A stretch of DNA of 64,000 nucleotides, taken from the NCBI RefSeq assembly GCF_003324165.1, contig NW_025407869.1, forward strand, positions 62,001-126,000. Direction: 5' to 3'. This document shows positions 55,092-64,000 of the stretch, piece by piece. Both the position numbers and the translations under genes were made by a program. The stretch is from Naegleria lovaniensis (taxonomy: Eukaryota > Heterolobosea > Eutetramitea > Acrasida > Naegleriidae). A model generated the notes under the pieces. It made no database searches and was not told the DNA's origin. It worked only from the letters and a program-made list of their open reading frames with translations. Within the stretch, counting starts at the first letter, position 1. Every line of letters starts with the position of its first letter.

Positions 55092-55224
55092 TAAAATTAA
55101 TTTCTCTATAATGAATGTAGCCCCACAGTTTTTTGGGTGATTGACATTTGCAAGATCAGTGTCAGGTTCAACAGCTATGAAATACATATGATGATAATTC
55201 AGGTAATCTCAAAACTATAAGGAT

Positions 55225-55848
55225 CTACTTTATTCTAGAACGAATCCAATTGACAACCAACACCACCACAATTGTAAAATAAGCGCTCTTTTTCATATTG
55301 TCTTTGAATTCTTCGTCCCGTTGTTCGACAAAATTTACAAGGTATGGATGAGATTGTCTTCTCAAGGTAATTTCAATTTCTCTATCATTAAGGACGAGAA
55401 TATTATTGGATCCAATAGGTACATCTTGTGACACATAATTTAATTGCCTCAGAGTTTGGACAGCTTCATCTCTGGTCAAATCATTAAAACTCTTTTTCAC
55501 TTGAAATGAAATTGAATCTTGTTCCAAATCAATATTCCATGAAACAGCAATTCCACTCGTCATCCAATTCCAATTCACAAAACTCAGCGTCGAGCCAATC
55601 AATGAAAATAATCCTGTAACAATTTCATATCGATATTCTTTGAAGAAGGCTCTCCAAGAAAGTAAACTCCACTTCTCATGGACTTGCCATCGGAACGTGC
55701 CCTGCACAAAGTATCTCAAAATTGGAGGTAGAAGGGAGTTGGATGGGCGTATTGAAAGCTTACTGATGCGATCGTGATTCTGATTCGTTGATGGATGGGG
55801 CTTCTCGTTTCCGACTCCGCTTGGTTCTGATGCACTTGGAGAGGACAT
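55225..55848 (-). CDS. two-pass membrane protein of unknown function
   Basis: Single exon, 207 residues. A Ser/Pro/Asn-rich start is followed by an aromatic, Trp-rich stretch (RWQVHEKWSLLSWRAFFKEY), a first hydrophobic segment (IVTGLFSLIGSTLSFVNW, about 75-95), a soluble region of about 85 residues, and a C-terminal hydrophobic helix (AYFTIVVVLVVNWI) ending in RSRIK. The soluble part, with LTRDEAVQTLRQLNYV and NDREIEITLRRQS, looks like a small folded domain. Both ends probably face the same side. The basic C-terminal tail resembles an ER-retention or tail-anchor context. No family is recognised. Confidence 0.65.
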   Translation of the reverse strand: MSSPSASEPSGVGNEKPHPSTNQNHDRISKLSIRPSNSLLPPILRYFVQGTFRWQVHEKWSLLSWRAFFKEYRYEIVTGLFSLIGSTLSFVNWNWMTSGIAVSWNIDLEQDSISFQVKKSFNDLTRDEAVQTLRQLNYVSQDVPIGSNNILVLNDREIEITLRRQSHPYLVNFVEQRDEEFKDNMKKSAYFTIVVVLVVNWIRSRIK

Positions 55849-56381
55849 TTTTTATAACTATTGATCAATATTTCGAAAGATCAATCCAACAAAGAGGAAA
55901 CGATGATGATTCTTCCCAGCTATATATCATAACAATGTTTGTTCTTCATCTTGAGAAGTTCTTCGTACAACCTTCGAGGCTGGTAAGATACATTGTAAAC
56001 CTCAAAAATGGCTTGTTCAACCACACAAAAGAAAAAAAGAAATTAAAGTTCCGGCTTGAATTCTTTATTGCGCCTTTGGTGTGTTACCCGCAACGAACGA
56101 AGAGCAGATTCTTTTTTATAAGGAAAGAGCAACACTCGAATCATCAAAGTGGCCAATTCCTCCAATATTATTATATAATAATTAGAAACGTAATCATATA
56201 CCACTTCGTTTCATCATTGCCCATCGGAGCCTGCTGATATTAATTGTTGTTGTTTTCATCACTACGCTGGAATTTTGGATAATACCATCCGTTTTTTATC
56301 ATCATTTAGTTAGTTCCATCAAACCATAGACCTTCCCAATCATCGTTTGAGTACAACTTTGCTTATCCTGCCTCGGATCTA
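55849..56381. other. divergent intergenic region
   Basis: About 530 bp between the membrane-protein gene (ATG 55848) and the Pro/Gln-rich gene (ATG 56382). A plus-strand frame at 55788-56237 overlaps the first gene and has no coding character. Nothing else is seen. Confidence 0.4.
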
Positions 56382-59054
56382 ATGACTGAATCAAACAACA
56401 ACAGCAAGAATTCATCATCCAAAAAGAACTTCCATACAATCGAATTGAAATGGATGAATCAAATAGAAACGTAAGTGTCGAAGAAAGGCTCTCAATCAAC
56501 CAGAAATTTAAACGTTTAACAACAAATTCCTGGTGGATTATTTATCTCATGAACTCTGGCTTTTCCAACGCTCTCATGATGAAAATATTTTCAATGAATG
56601 GTGAACAGTTCCATTGTTGATAGCAACACCCGAGATGCAGACGTGATGGTCCAAGTCAGTTCCAGAAAGATTAAAAACCAAGAAGAGTCTCCAAATAATA
56701 TCTTGTTTAGGACCCATCATTACGAGGTATGTACATTACCACAATGATGATGTTTTCATCACAATCATTTATAATAATGGCCACGGTTTTTGATGATGTT
56801 CTTCTCTCACATCCTCCTCGTTTTGGATAACCGTCCTCGCTGGATGCATCCAAAAATTCTTTTCCCAAATTAATCCATTTTGAAACCGTACCACTCTTTG
56901 GAACAGTTTCGTTTGGAACCCAATGAAAGTTTCTTCAAGTTGAAAGGAAATTCTGACACGAGTAGTCGATTTTTCGTGGAACTCAAGCTTTTGAAAAATT
57001 TGACACAAATGAGAAAGCGAAAAACTCCACCCAATTCGCTCAGTTCTTCCCTTCCTTCATCTCTCTCTAGTCAAGGATCTTCTCAATCAAACTTTCATTC
57101 TTTGAGTGGTTATCAAACACAATCTCTCTCCAACTCACAAAGTATGTAGAACCTCCATTTGAATTTATTTCCAAAACAGAATTTTTGAACATTAATGTGA
57201 AATTATTACAACCCCCACTTGCCAATATAAAAATATACTCAATGGACTGACATTGACTCCCATCCAACAGAAGAAGAAGAGGATGATTCTGCTCTCTCTC
57301 CTCGCTCACTAGAAATAGCTGAAGAAAATTCAGATACCGATCAATCGAATGAAGCTGCAGCTGCTGCTGAAAATTTGTTGAGTATTTGTGCACTAGCTCA
57401 ACGCAGTGCATCAACTTCTATGGCCACTCATGATGAAACCTCTTCTCCACAGAACACCCAACAAAAGCCACATTCCTTATTCGGAAGCAATATTCAAACG
57501 GAAACTACCACTTCTTCGTCACCAACTAAGGTCAGAATAGCTCCCAATCTCACCTCAATAACAACAAACTTCAACAACTCCTCTAACATTGCAAAACCAA
57601 ATTTCACTCCTTCCGTTGAATATGCAAGCACACAAAATCCTCCATCAACAAAATCCTCGACGACACAAGGAGGAGTTAGAACTCCTCCAACCACACAGCC
57701 TACTGAGGTTGTGTTTGAGCCTTTTGCTTTTACTCCACCAAAAAAAACAAGTAAAGGTTCTAAAAACTCAGAAACTCCATCAAAGAAAAAACGAGGAGCT
57801 GCCAAAGAAAACAATTATGATGCCTCCAATGGCAGCGACTCTCCTGGTACTATGGACAGTGCAGGCATTGTTGACAGTAGCATTCCATTCTCTCCATTTG
57901 ATGATATTATTAATAGCGTGGACCCTAACCATTTCACATTAAGCACAACGAATCCACAAGGCATGGAAGAAGAGTTTAGAGAATTTTCAATTGGCAATGA
58001 GGAAGTGCCCGTCATTACATACTCTTTCACTGAGGATCTTGCAACAAAGAGTTGGGTGGTAGAACTGTTTTGGCCCACAGAAAAGAAGGCCCTAAGTTGG
58101 AGAGGAAAGTTTTGCTTTTATATTAGCATTTTCAGAAAAGACATGGCCTCTCGTAGTTACAAACTTGTATTGAGCAAAATTTCATCTCAATTTGCTGTAT
58201 TTTCCAAACCAGATGTTTATCTTAAAAAGATAAAATCATCCACAACAAAGGAATCTAAAAAATCAGAAGCCAAAGAATCAAAGAAGAAGAAGGGTGGTAG
58301 GAAAAAAGAGACAACAACACCTTTGGTTGGTAATCCATCTCCACAAATGTTGTCGGATGGGGTAGTGGCGTCAGCAGAAACGATGACCATGGTCGAACAT
58401 CTCTTGCCACCAAAACCACAACAAGGCCTTGCAAGCATGATACCTATCAGTGGTGGTGGTGGTGATATTGCAGTTCATCCATTCCAACCACAACTTCAAC
58501 CTCATCCACAGGGAGGATCTCCACCTCTTTCTGGCAATCCTGTTAGAACTGCCAGTAATAGCTTACCTCCAAGTGCAACATTGATGCATCCACAGCAACA
58601 ACAGACAATGATGAACACACTTGCTCCTCTCAATCCTCAATCAGGATTTCATCATTCTGGAGGGACATTGAACACAAATCACATGCCATTGCCCAATCCA
58701 AATCAAATACTCTCCAATGCACACATGTTGCAACCACCACAACTGTCACCATCGAACAGCAACAACAACAACGCAAGTTCCATGCATTCACCTCCAATGA
58801 TGATGGTGAATCATTCCCAACATCACTATCTTGCTCCTTCGTTCAACAGCGGCAATAACAGCACCCTTAATGGAAGCAGCACTCCTGGTATCAATTTGCA
58901 ACCACCAACAACAAGTATGATTCCTCCTTTCTCACCTCCATCATCCCTGGCGACTGGAACTAATAGCCAAACAGAGAAACGATTCAATTCAGAAATTGAT
59001 AACCCAACTACCATCAATGAAGACATGTCACCGCACAAGAAGACCAAAATTTAA
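56382..59054 (+). CDS. Pro/Gln/Asn-rich probable nuclear protein
   Basis: Four-exon model: 56382-56470, 56609-56726, 56907-57141, 57271-59054; phases 2, 0, 1; 741 residues. The short first three exons are joined by frame and continuous sense: MTESNNNSKN..., then SIVDSNTRDADVMVQVSSRK, then FRLEPNESFFKLKG. Together they make a beta-rich N-terminal region. Residues about 350-430 form a second folded segment (VPVITYSFTEDLATKSWVVE, KFCFYISIFRKDMASRSYKL, SQFAVFSKPDVYLKK). A Lys-rich run (KKSEAKESKKKKGGRKK) is a strong nuclear signal. The remaining 250 residues are Gln/Pro/Asn/His-rich and end PHKKTKI. The layout suggests a transcription regulator, but neither folded part matches a family I can name. 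Confidence 0.65.
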
Positions 59055-59066
59055 ATACATCGTGCT

Positions 59067-60259
59067 TTATTGTACATTCAACGCTCCTCCTTTCTTCTTT
59101 TCGTTGAAAAAGATTCTCTTCTTCTTCTCCAACACATAGTCTTCGTACCCTTCATCTCCTTTTTTGACTTTATCTTTAGATACAAATGATATTTCTCTCG
59201 TGTTGAGGTATCTTTCCATTTTGCCACGCTGCACCAGAGCGTCTATCATGCATTTGGGAGAAAATCTCTTCTCATTGAGTAACATGTACTTTTCAACTCC
59301 CAATATTGACAAGATATCCATCGTCTTGTATCCACACTTTCTTAATTCATCAGCCTTCTTTATGGCCTTTTGATTACCTTCAACTTTGAATTTGTGTTTG
59401 GGTATATTACATGTCCTGAGTTGAGAGTACGATCGCTTAATTGTGAGCTTAATTTCTGGTTCCTTGTCTTCTTTTGAAGTGACAAGACCTTCCTTCAGCA
59501 AACCAAACTCTGAAGTCCCTGTAAAGCTTGTACGCGTAGACATCCGAGAAGATTCAACTTTTTTGACAGCTTTTCTAAAACGCTCGAGTGCAAGCGCTTT
59601 CATGCTGGAAGGCCTTTCATGTGCATTAAAGTCTTCTGCAACCACCACTCCAGAGTTTACCTCTCCAAATTCATCCATTGAATCCCTTGATAACTCTTTG
59701 ATGCTGGGTTGTCTTTCCATGTCTAGTTGTACAAGTTTTCGGGCAATTTCTTTCTTTTCATTTTCAATTTGTTCCTTATACGATTGATAGATTACATCTT
59801 GAGTGATTCCTCCATATAAATTCGGAGCATCAGCTTCTCTTCCTCGAGCAGCAGCTAAATTTCCTCCTTCTGCTACCACTAAATGCCTATTTATCTTCAT
59901 AGGAGATGATGAGGAAAAGATAGGCTCATCTTCCGCCTTAATATCTATTATTTGATTCATTTGATAATATTTGTACAGGTGCCTGGTAATTGAATGATGA
60001 TTCAAGATCTCTTCCTCAATATTTGATCGGATATGCGGTTAAACCAGAGATTGAAATATTTCTCGTAACGGTTTTGGCAGTGGAGCAAGAGAAATGAAAT
60101 GATTGAGGTCGAGATGTATTTTTTTAATTTGTCCTTCGTGGATTTGGAACCTGATGACCTATTGAAATAATTTCCATGGTGCCATGGTTTCAAACATCCA
60201 AGATTTACCCATGTGGTCATGAGTGTTAGGCTCATTGAAAGTGTATCATTGTCCATCAT
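59067..60259 (-). CDS. unknown protein; one in-frame stop near the N-terminus
   Basis: Two-exon model: 60259-60209 and 60158-59067, intron of 50 nt (GTAAAT...CAATAG), phase 0. The spliced start reads MMDNDTLSMSLTLMTTW, then VIRFQIHEGQIKKIHLDLNH and LAPLPKPLREIFQSLV, then a TAA (60041-60039), then in the same frame PHIRSNIEEEILNHHSITRH and about 320 further residues. Protein-like sequence on both sides suggests one gene with a nonsense codon or base error; a 30-nt intron covering the stop is possible but very short. If translation instead starts after the stop, the first ATG is 59960 (MNQIIDIKAEDEPIF). The body is charged and helical, with KCGYKTMDILSILGVEKYML and a Lys-rich end (VLEKKKRIFFNEKKKG). 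Function unknown. Confidence 0.6.
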
Positions 60260-60366
60260 GTTCCTTACTGCTCTTACTGCTCGTAGAATAACTTTTTGAG
60301 CACTTTATGCTTTTCCTAGCTCGCAATCGATGCTCGATAAAGTTTTGTTCAAAGAGTTGAGATTAA

Positions 60367-60591
60367 CTAAAGGCATAAGACATCACTCAGATACTTTTTC
60401 AACTTGTTTATAAAGTCATTCGTATTGAATGGTTTGTAAATAACGTCAGCGAAGCCTTGAATGAGTATTCTCTGCCTTGTTGTCTGCGGACAATACAGAG
60501 AATGAGCTGAAATCACTTTTAGGCGTTCGATTTTGTTGCACGCTGAGGGTATATCGGAACAACTTGAAACGTGGTCAACACAACCAATCAC
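60367..60591 (-). pseudogene. remnant of a response-regulator receiver domain
   Basis: A 74-codon frame without an ATG. Residues about 23-70 (IERLKVISAHSLYCPQTTRQ, then a GFADVIYKPFNTNDFINKLK helix) match the second half of a CheY-like receiver. They include the hydrophobic beta-4 with Ser/Ala, and the conserved Lys-Pro (YKPF) that follows beta-5. The first half, which carries the phospho-accepting Asp, is not found upstream: the same frame continues past a stop into unrelated sequence. It could be the broken 3' end of a hybrid histidine kinase or an exon of an unseen gene. It lies between two intact genes with no partner. Confidence 0.5.
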
Positions 60592-60836
60592 TCATTCTCC
60601 TTCCAAGTAAATCTCTTGCTCAACCTTAATACTTGCACCATCTCCATTTAAACCACCATCACCGAATTCATGTCTGTTACTAAAAACAATACAGTTCTCA
60701 TTTCCTTGCCCTTACAACTCATTACGCCATACCAACGTTAAAAAAGCTTAGTGAGAAACTGGGAACTGACAAAAGGCTGTGAACTTAAAAAACCTTCTCA
60801 ACAGTCATCAACGCAACCAAACAAAATTCAAAAAAA

Positions 60837-62038
60837 ATGAACACGCTTTGGATGATCCTCACGGTGATGACCGTGATTGCTCTCGTCATCTCCTTCTTCC
60901 TGAAAGGAAAGGCCATGGCGGCAAGAGTGAGAGAGTTTTTAGGAACATCAAAACAAAGAGCTGTAAAGTTTATGAGTGAATTCAAGAGAAAGACTTTCCA
61001 TTTGGTTGGATTATTGGTGCCTGGTATTTATTATTTTGGATTAAAATTCGGATTCTTGACCAAGTTCCAGGCTTGCTCGATTGTGGCTGGATTTGCTGGG
61101 TTTTCATTGACGGTTGATGTAAGTGTTTGCCTCTCGATGATTATTTTGAAATATGGATAAATTTTGAAATGATGACGATGATAACCGTTATCACGATATC
61201 AAAACTGCCACGATGATTCGTTCTACCTTTGAACCGGTGACTTGCTCTTTGTGGACATCAACAACGATCATTGTTTCGACCCTATCTCCGTTCGTTTTAT
61301 CAACGAAAATACATAATATTTGTTATTTACAATGCCATATCTATTCATAACAATAACGTGAATATTAATGCATTCTTGGAATCATCAGCTTTTGAGATTA
61401 AAGTCTGAAAGATTCAACAAAATGTTCCAAGAATCACCTGCCGGCAAGATTATGCGAAAGAAAGAACTCAATGACATCAACGGTAGGTTTTTGTGATAAT
61501 TTGTCTATTATTATAATCTACCGTGCGTGGGTTCTTGTATCAAAATGTGTCACACACAACCCTACATCATTTCCGGTATTTTTCAATATCAACAGGCTCA
61601 ACGTATTATTTAATTGGTTCATTGTTGACAATGATTTTGTTCCATCCAACCATTGCTATTGCATCACTCTTGTTCTTGGATTTGGGAGATTTGTTTGCTG
61701 CATTGGTAAGTTTCCACTTTTTAAATTTTCAAGAAAATTACTGACCTATCTTTTTCGGTGATTTTTAGGTCGGTATCTCATTTGGTAGAGTTAAAGTGTA
61801 CAAGAGCAAATCATTGGAAGGATGTTTGGCTAATTTCTTCATTTGCATGGCTGTTGGTTTGACCATCTTTTATCACGTGCATCTCTACGAATATATTTCT
61901 CTCATTGGTGCTATTACTGCCACTTTAACAGAACTCTTCCTTGACCAAATTAATGACAACCTGTCAATTCCAATTATGAGTGGTATTGCTCTCACTTTAG
62001 CTCAATGGAGATTAGGCGTTGACATTCCGTTCATGTAA
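60837..62038 (+). CDS. DGK1/SEC59-type CTP-dependent lipid kinase (polyprenol/diacylglycerol kinase family)
   Basis: Four exons: 60837-61118, 61389-61482, 61596-61705, 61769-62038; phases 0, 1, 0; 251 residues. Membrane protein with about seven hydrophobic segments. Family features are EFKRKTFHLVGLLVPGIYYF (the RK..H.sg..iP block), GSTYYLIGSLLTMILF, and LFLDLGDLFAALVGISFGRV, an LsxaDxxAalxGxxxG-like block thought to bind CTP, followed by KSLEGCLANF. Members phosphorylate diacylglycerol (Dgk1) or dolichol (Sec59) using CTP, or are annotated as phosphatidate cytidylyltransferase-like. Which substrate applies cannot be read from sequence. Probably in the ER membrane. It is followed on the same strand by an MBOAT acyltransferase, another membrane-lipid enzyme. 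Confidence 0.8.
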
Positions 62039-62364
62039 TTTCAGATTTTGTTGTGTTTCAAAGATGAATTTGCATCCTGTGAATCTCTAAAGTGTACAAA
62101 TTATTTCAATTTTATTTCTACTTACTTGAATATACACATTTAATTTATTTTTCTGCAAGATTTATTTCTTCGATTCCTTACTACTCATAGAATTAGTTTT
62201 TGAGCACCTTGTGTGTTGGGTCTTCCCCTGGCTTTCACTCTTTGAGTGTTTGCTTGCAAGATCAGCACTTTGTTTGTTTTGTTCAAATTGTTGATTTAAA
62301 TAAAGGCATTCATGAGTTTGTTGGCATCCGTGCACCAACATTTGAATTCAACTTTGGAAAGTGG
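62039..62364. other. intergenic / 5' leader of the MBOAT gene
   Basis: About 325 bp. The MBOAT frame is open back to about 62200 but without an ATG, so an upstream exon or a non-coding leader is possible. AATTTATTT-type AT-rich sequence after the kinase stop may serve 3' processing. Confidence 0.4.
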
Positions 62365-64000
62365 ATGGTGTTGAAAAACGGTGTCGCACAAAAAATGGCT
62401 CAAACACCAGCAGCCGTGAATTATTCTCTCTTTCCAAGACTCATCAGCTCACATCCCAACTTTCTCACTCCTTGTGAGGGACTTGTGGCTCCAACGAATT
62501 ATGTATGCTACGGAGTGAAATATGTCCAACAACATGTGTTGGAACCCATCGGAGAGCCTGTTTATCCGTTTTTCAAACCAATTTATGATGTATTGGATGA
62601 GAAGGGAGGAGCCATTGGGTTGAAACCAGATCAAACAATTTTTGTATTGATGATGATGTTTACTTATGTTTTCAGCTTTATTTATAGAATGTTGTTTAAT
62701 CATCGGGCCATGAAGGAGGCAACGTTTTTAAAAACTCTATATTTGGTAGCTGTTGGATTGTTTTATGCAATTTTTACTTTTGGCTATGAAGGGTTCCATG
62801 CCATTGCTTGTAGTTTTATTAGTTATTTATGCATGATGGTGTTACCCAAGTCTATTTCCTCAAAAGTTGTATTTGTTTTTGTTTGGACCTATTTGTCTAT
62901 GGCGTAAGTTTTTGTTTTACTTGAGTAGACTCTTCCAATAACGTTATTGGAAACTGTTGCTGCGTTCTTCATTCTATTTGAATATTGTTTTGTAAAATAG
63001 TCACTTTATTCGAATGCAATTGGACTTTACAAGTCAACGTGTGGACTACAGTGCCATGTTGATGATGATGGTTTTGAGAATTTCATCCTGTTCTTTCAAC
63101 TTTACAGACGGTCAAAATCCAAATGCCAAAGAAGAACTCGATGAATCTTTGGTTGAGTCCAGCATTTCCAAAGTTCCATCATTTTTGGAATATATTGCAT
63201 TTTGCTTCTATTTTCCTGCTCTTTTGGCTGGACCACCATTCGACTTTAAATATTTCCAACAATATTTAAGACATGTAAGTGGGCAATTTGTACTAACGCC
63301 TTACGATTCATTATTTGTATTTATAATAACGATCAATTTTTTTTGAAATTTTGTCTGTTTCAATAGTATGATATGGATACAATTCCATTCCATGGAAGAG
63401 GACTCATTTATAACACTGTTATGATTTTCATTAGTTTTGCTGGATTCACTCAAATTGACAGATTTGACAGAGAATTTATCATGAACAATCGGGAAGCATT
63501 TTCAAGCATGCCCTTGCTCAATAAGATTATATTCATTTTGCTCATGGTAGAGTTCTTTAAATTCCGTTACTTTATGGTTTGGCATATTTGTCAAGGATCT
63601 GGATGGCTTGCAGGATTTGGTTATGATCCAAAGAAGAAAGATTGGTCTGCTGTGACTCAAATTGATTTCTGGGCATTCGAGCTCGCTACGTCCCCATATC
63701 TTTTGTCTATTCACTGGAATATTGGTGTTCACAAGTGGGTCAAGAAGTGTAAGTATGAATATTTTATGGCATGGGAACGCATAATATTTGTGTAACACAT
63801 CGCATTGTTTTTTGTTGCAATTATTTCTTGATTAATAGATGTTTACCTTAGAAATAAGAAGAAGGGAAGCAGACCAGGTACTAAGGAGGTATTCCAAACC
63901 TTCCTTGTCATTGCATTCTGGCACGGTTTTTATCCTGGTTATTACATTTTCTTTGTTTTAGCTGGTGTTGGTGTTGAGTTTGGAAGAAGTAAGTTGTTTA
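62365..64000 (+). CDS. MBOAT lysophospholipid acyltransferase, 3' end off window
   Basis: Membrane-bound O-acyltransferase, probably acylating lysophospholipids (LPCAT/ALE1-like). Exons: 62365-62903, 63001-63274, 63367-63748, 63839-63988; phases 2, 0, 1, and 1 at the last donor (GTAAGT); the gene continues past the right edge. Several transmembrane helices are visible (TIFVLMMMFTYVFSFIYRML, TLYLVAVGLFYAIFTFGYEG). Family motifs in order are YIAFCFYFPALLAGPPFDFK, WHICQGSGWLAGFGYD, HWNIGVHKW (the active-site Asn region) and FWHGFYPGYYIFF (catalytic His). Both catalytic residues are present. First in-frame ATG is 62365; a missing upstream exon cannot be excluded. It sits just downstream of a CTP-dependent lipid kinase gene on the same strand. 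Confidence 0.92.

Noticed and set aside
1-64000. tRNA, rRNA and mobile-element genes
   Set aside because: I scanned the non-coding stretches for tRNA B-box and cloverleaf patterns and for transposase, integrase and reverse-transcriptase motifs in the translated frames and found none. A dedicated tRNA search would be needed to exclude tRNAs with certainty.

Overview
This is a piece of a small, intron-bearing eukaryotic nuclear genome, AT-rich and gene-dense, with about 30 protein-coding genes on both strands. The gene content points to a free-living heterolobosean amoeba of the Naegleria type: a leishmanolysin (M8) peptidase, an LRR dual-specificity phosphatase, an EML protein, a Zn2Cys6 factor outside Fungi, a receiver-domain remnant, and many proteins rich in Q, N, S and PPPPP. 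This assignment is an inference from content, not a species call. Introns are short (about 50-390 nt) and GT-AG, with GTAAGT, GTATGT, GTTTGT or GTAGGT donors. I placed splice sites by hand from reading-frame continuity and family alignment; phases balance in every multi-exon model given. One run of ten Ns (19395-19404) shows that this is a scaffolded assembly.

Layout. 1-8.2 kb: inositol-polyphosphate 5-phosphatase (cut by the left edge), LRR dual-specificity phosphatase, WD40 protein, small secreted protein, IQ/coiled-coil protein. 8.6-18.6 kb: a small unknown gene, then a 2687-residue Furry/Mor2/Tao3-type scaffold ending in an RGS domain, then a small coiled-coil protein. 18.6-20.5 kb: gene-poor stretch with the assembly gap and an unusual tandem array of different stem-loops joined by a conserved GGGATGCCTC linker. 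20.5-30.3 kb (minus strand): DCTPP1-like dCTP pyrophosphatase, leishmanolysin, a 1583-residue unknown helical protein, an EML protein. 30.7-38 kb: six-exon 2OG-Fe(II) oxygenase, a disordered protein with an abutting upstream ORF, NmrA-like oxidoreductase, a Pmp3-like fragment, a coiled-coil protein. 38.1-44.4 kb: DNA ligase IV, diverging from a probably N-myristoylated protein with a papain-fold-like segment. 45-55.8 kb: Q-rich protein, gamma-glutamylcyclotransferase-like protein, F-box/LRR protein, 3-hydroxyisobutyryl-CoA hydrolase, Zn2Cys6 factor, MTFR-like protein, two-TM membrane protein. 56.4-64 kb: Pro/Gln-rich probable nuclear protein, an unknown gene with an in-frame stop, a receiver-domain remnant, a DGK1/SEC59-type lipid kinase, and an MBOAT acyltransferase cut by the right edge.

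There is no operon-like logic. The only functional neighbours are the two membrane-lipid enzymes at the right end, transcribed in the same direction. Three genes (1416-3190, 35435-36381, 59067-60259) each carry one reading-frame break; two lie in homopolymer runs and may be base-calling errors. No transposase, reverse transcriptase, virus-like element, rRNA, tRNA or CRISPR array was recognised.
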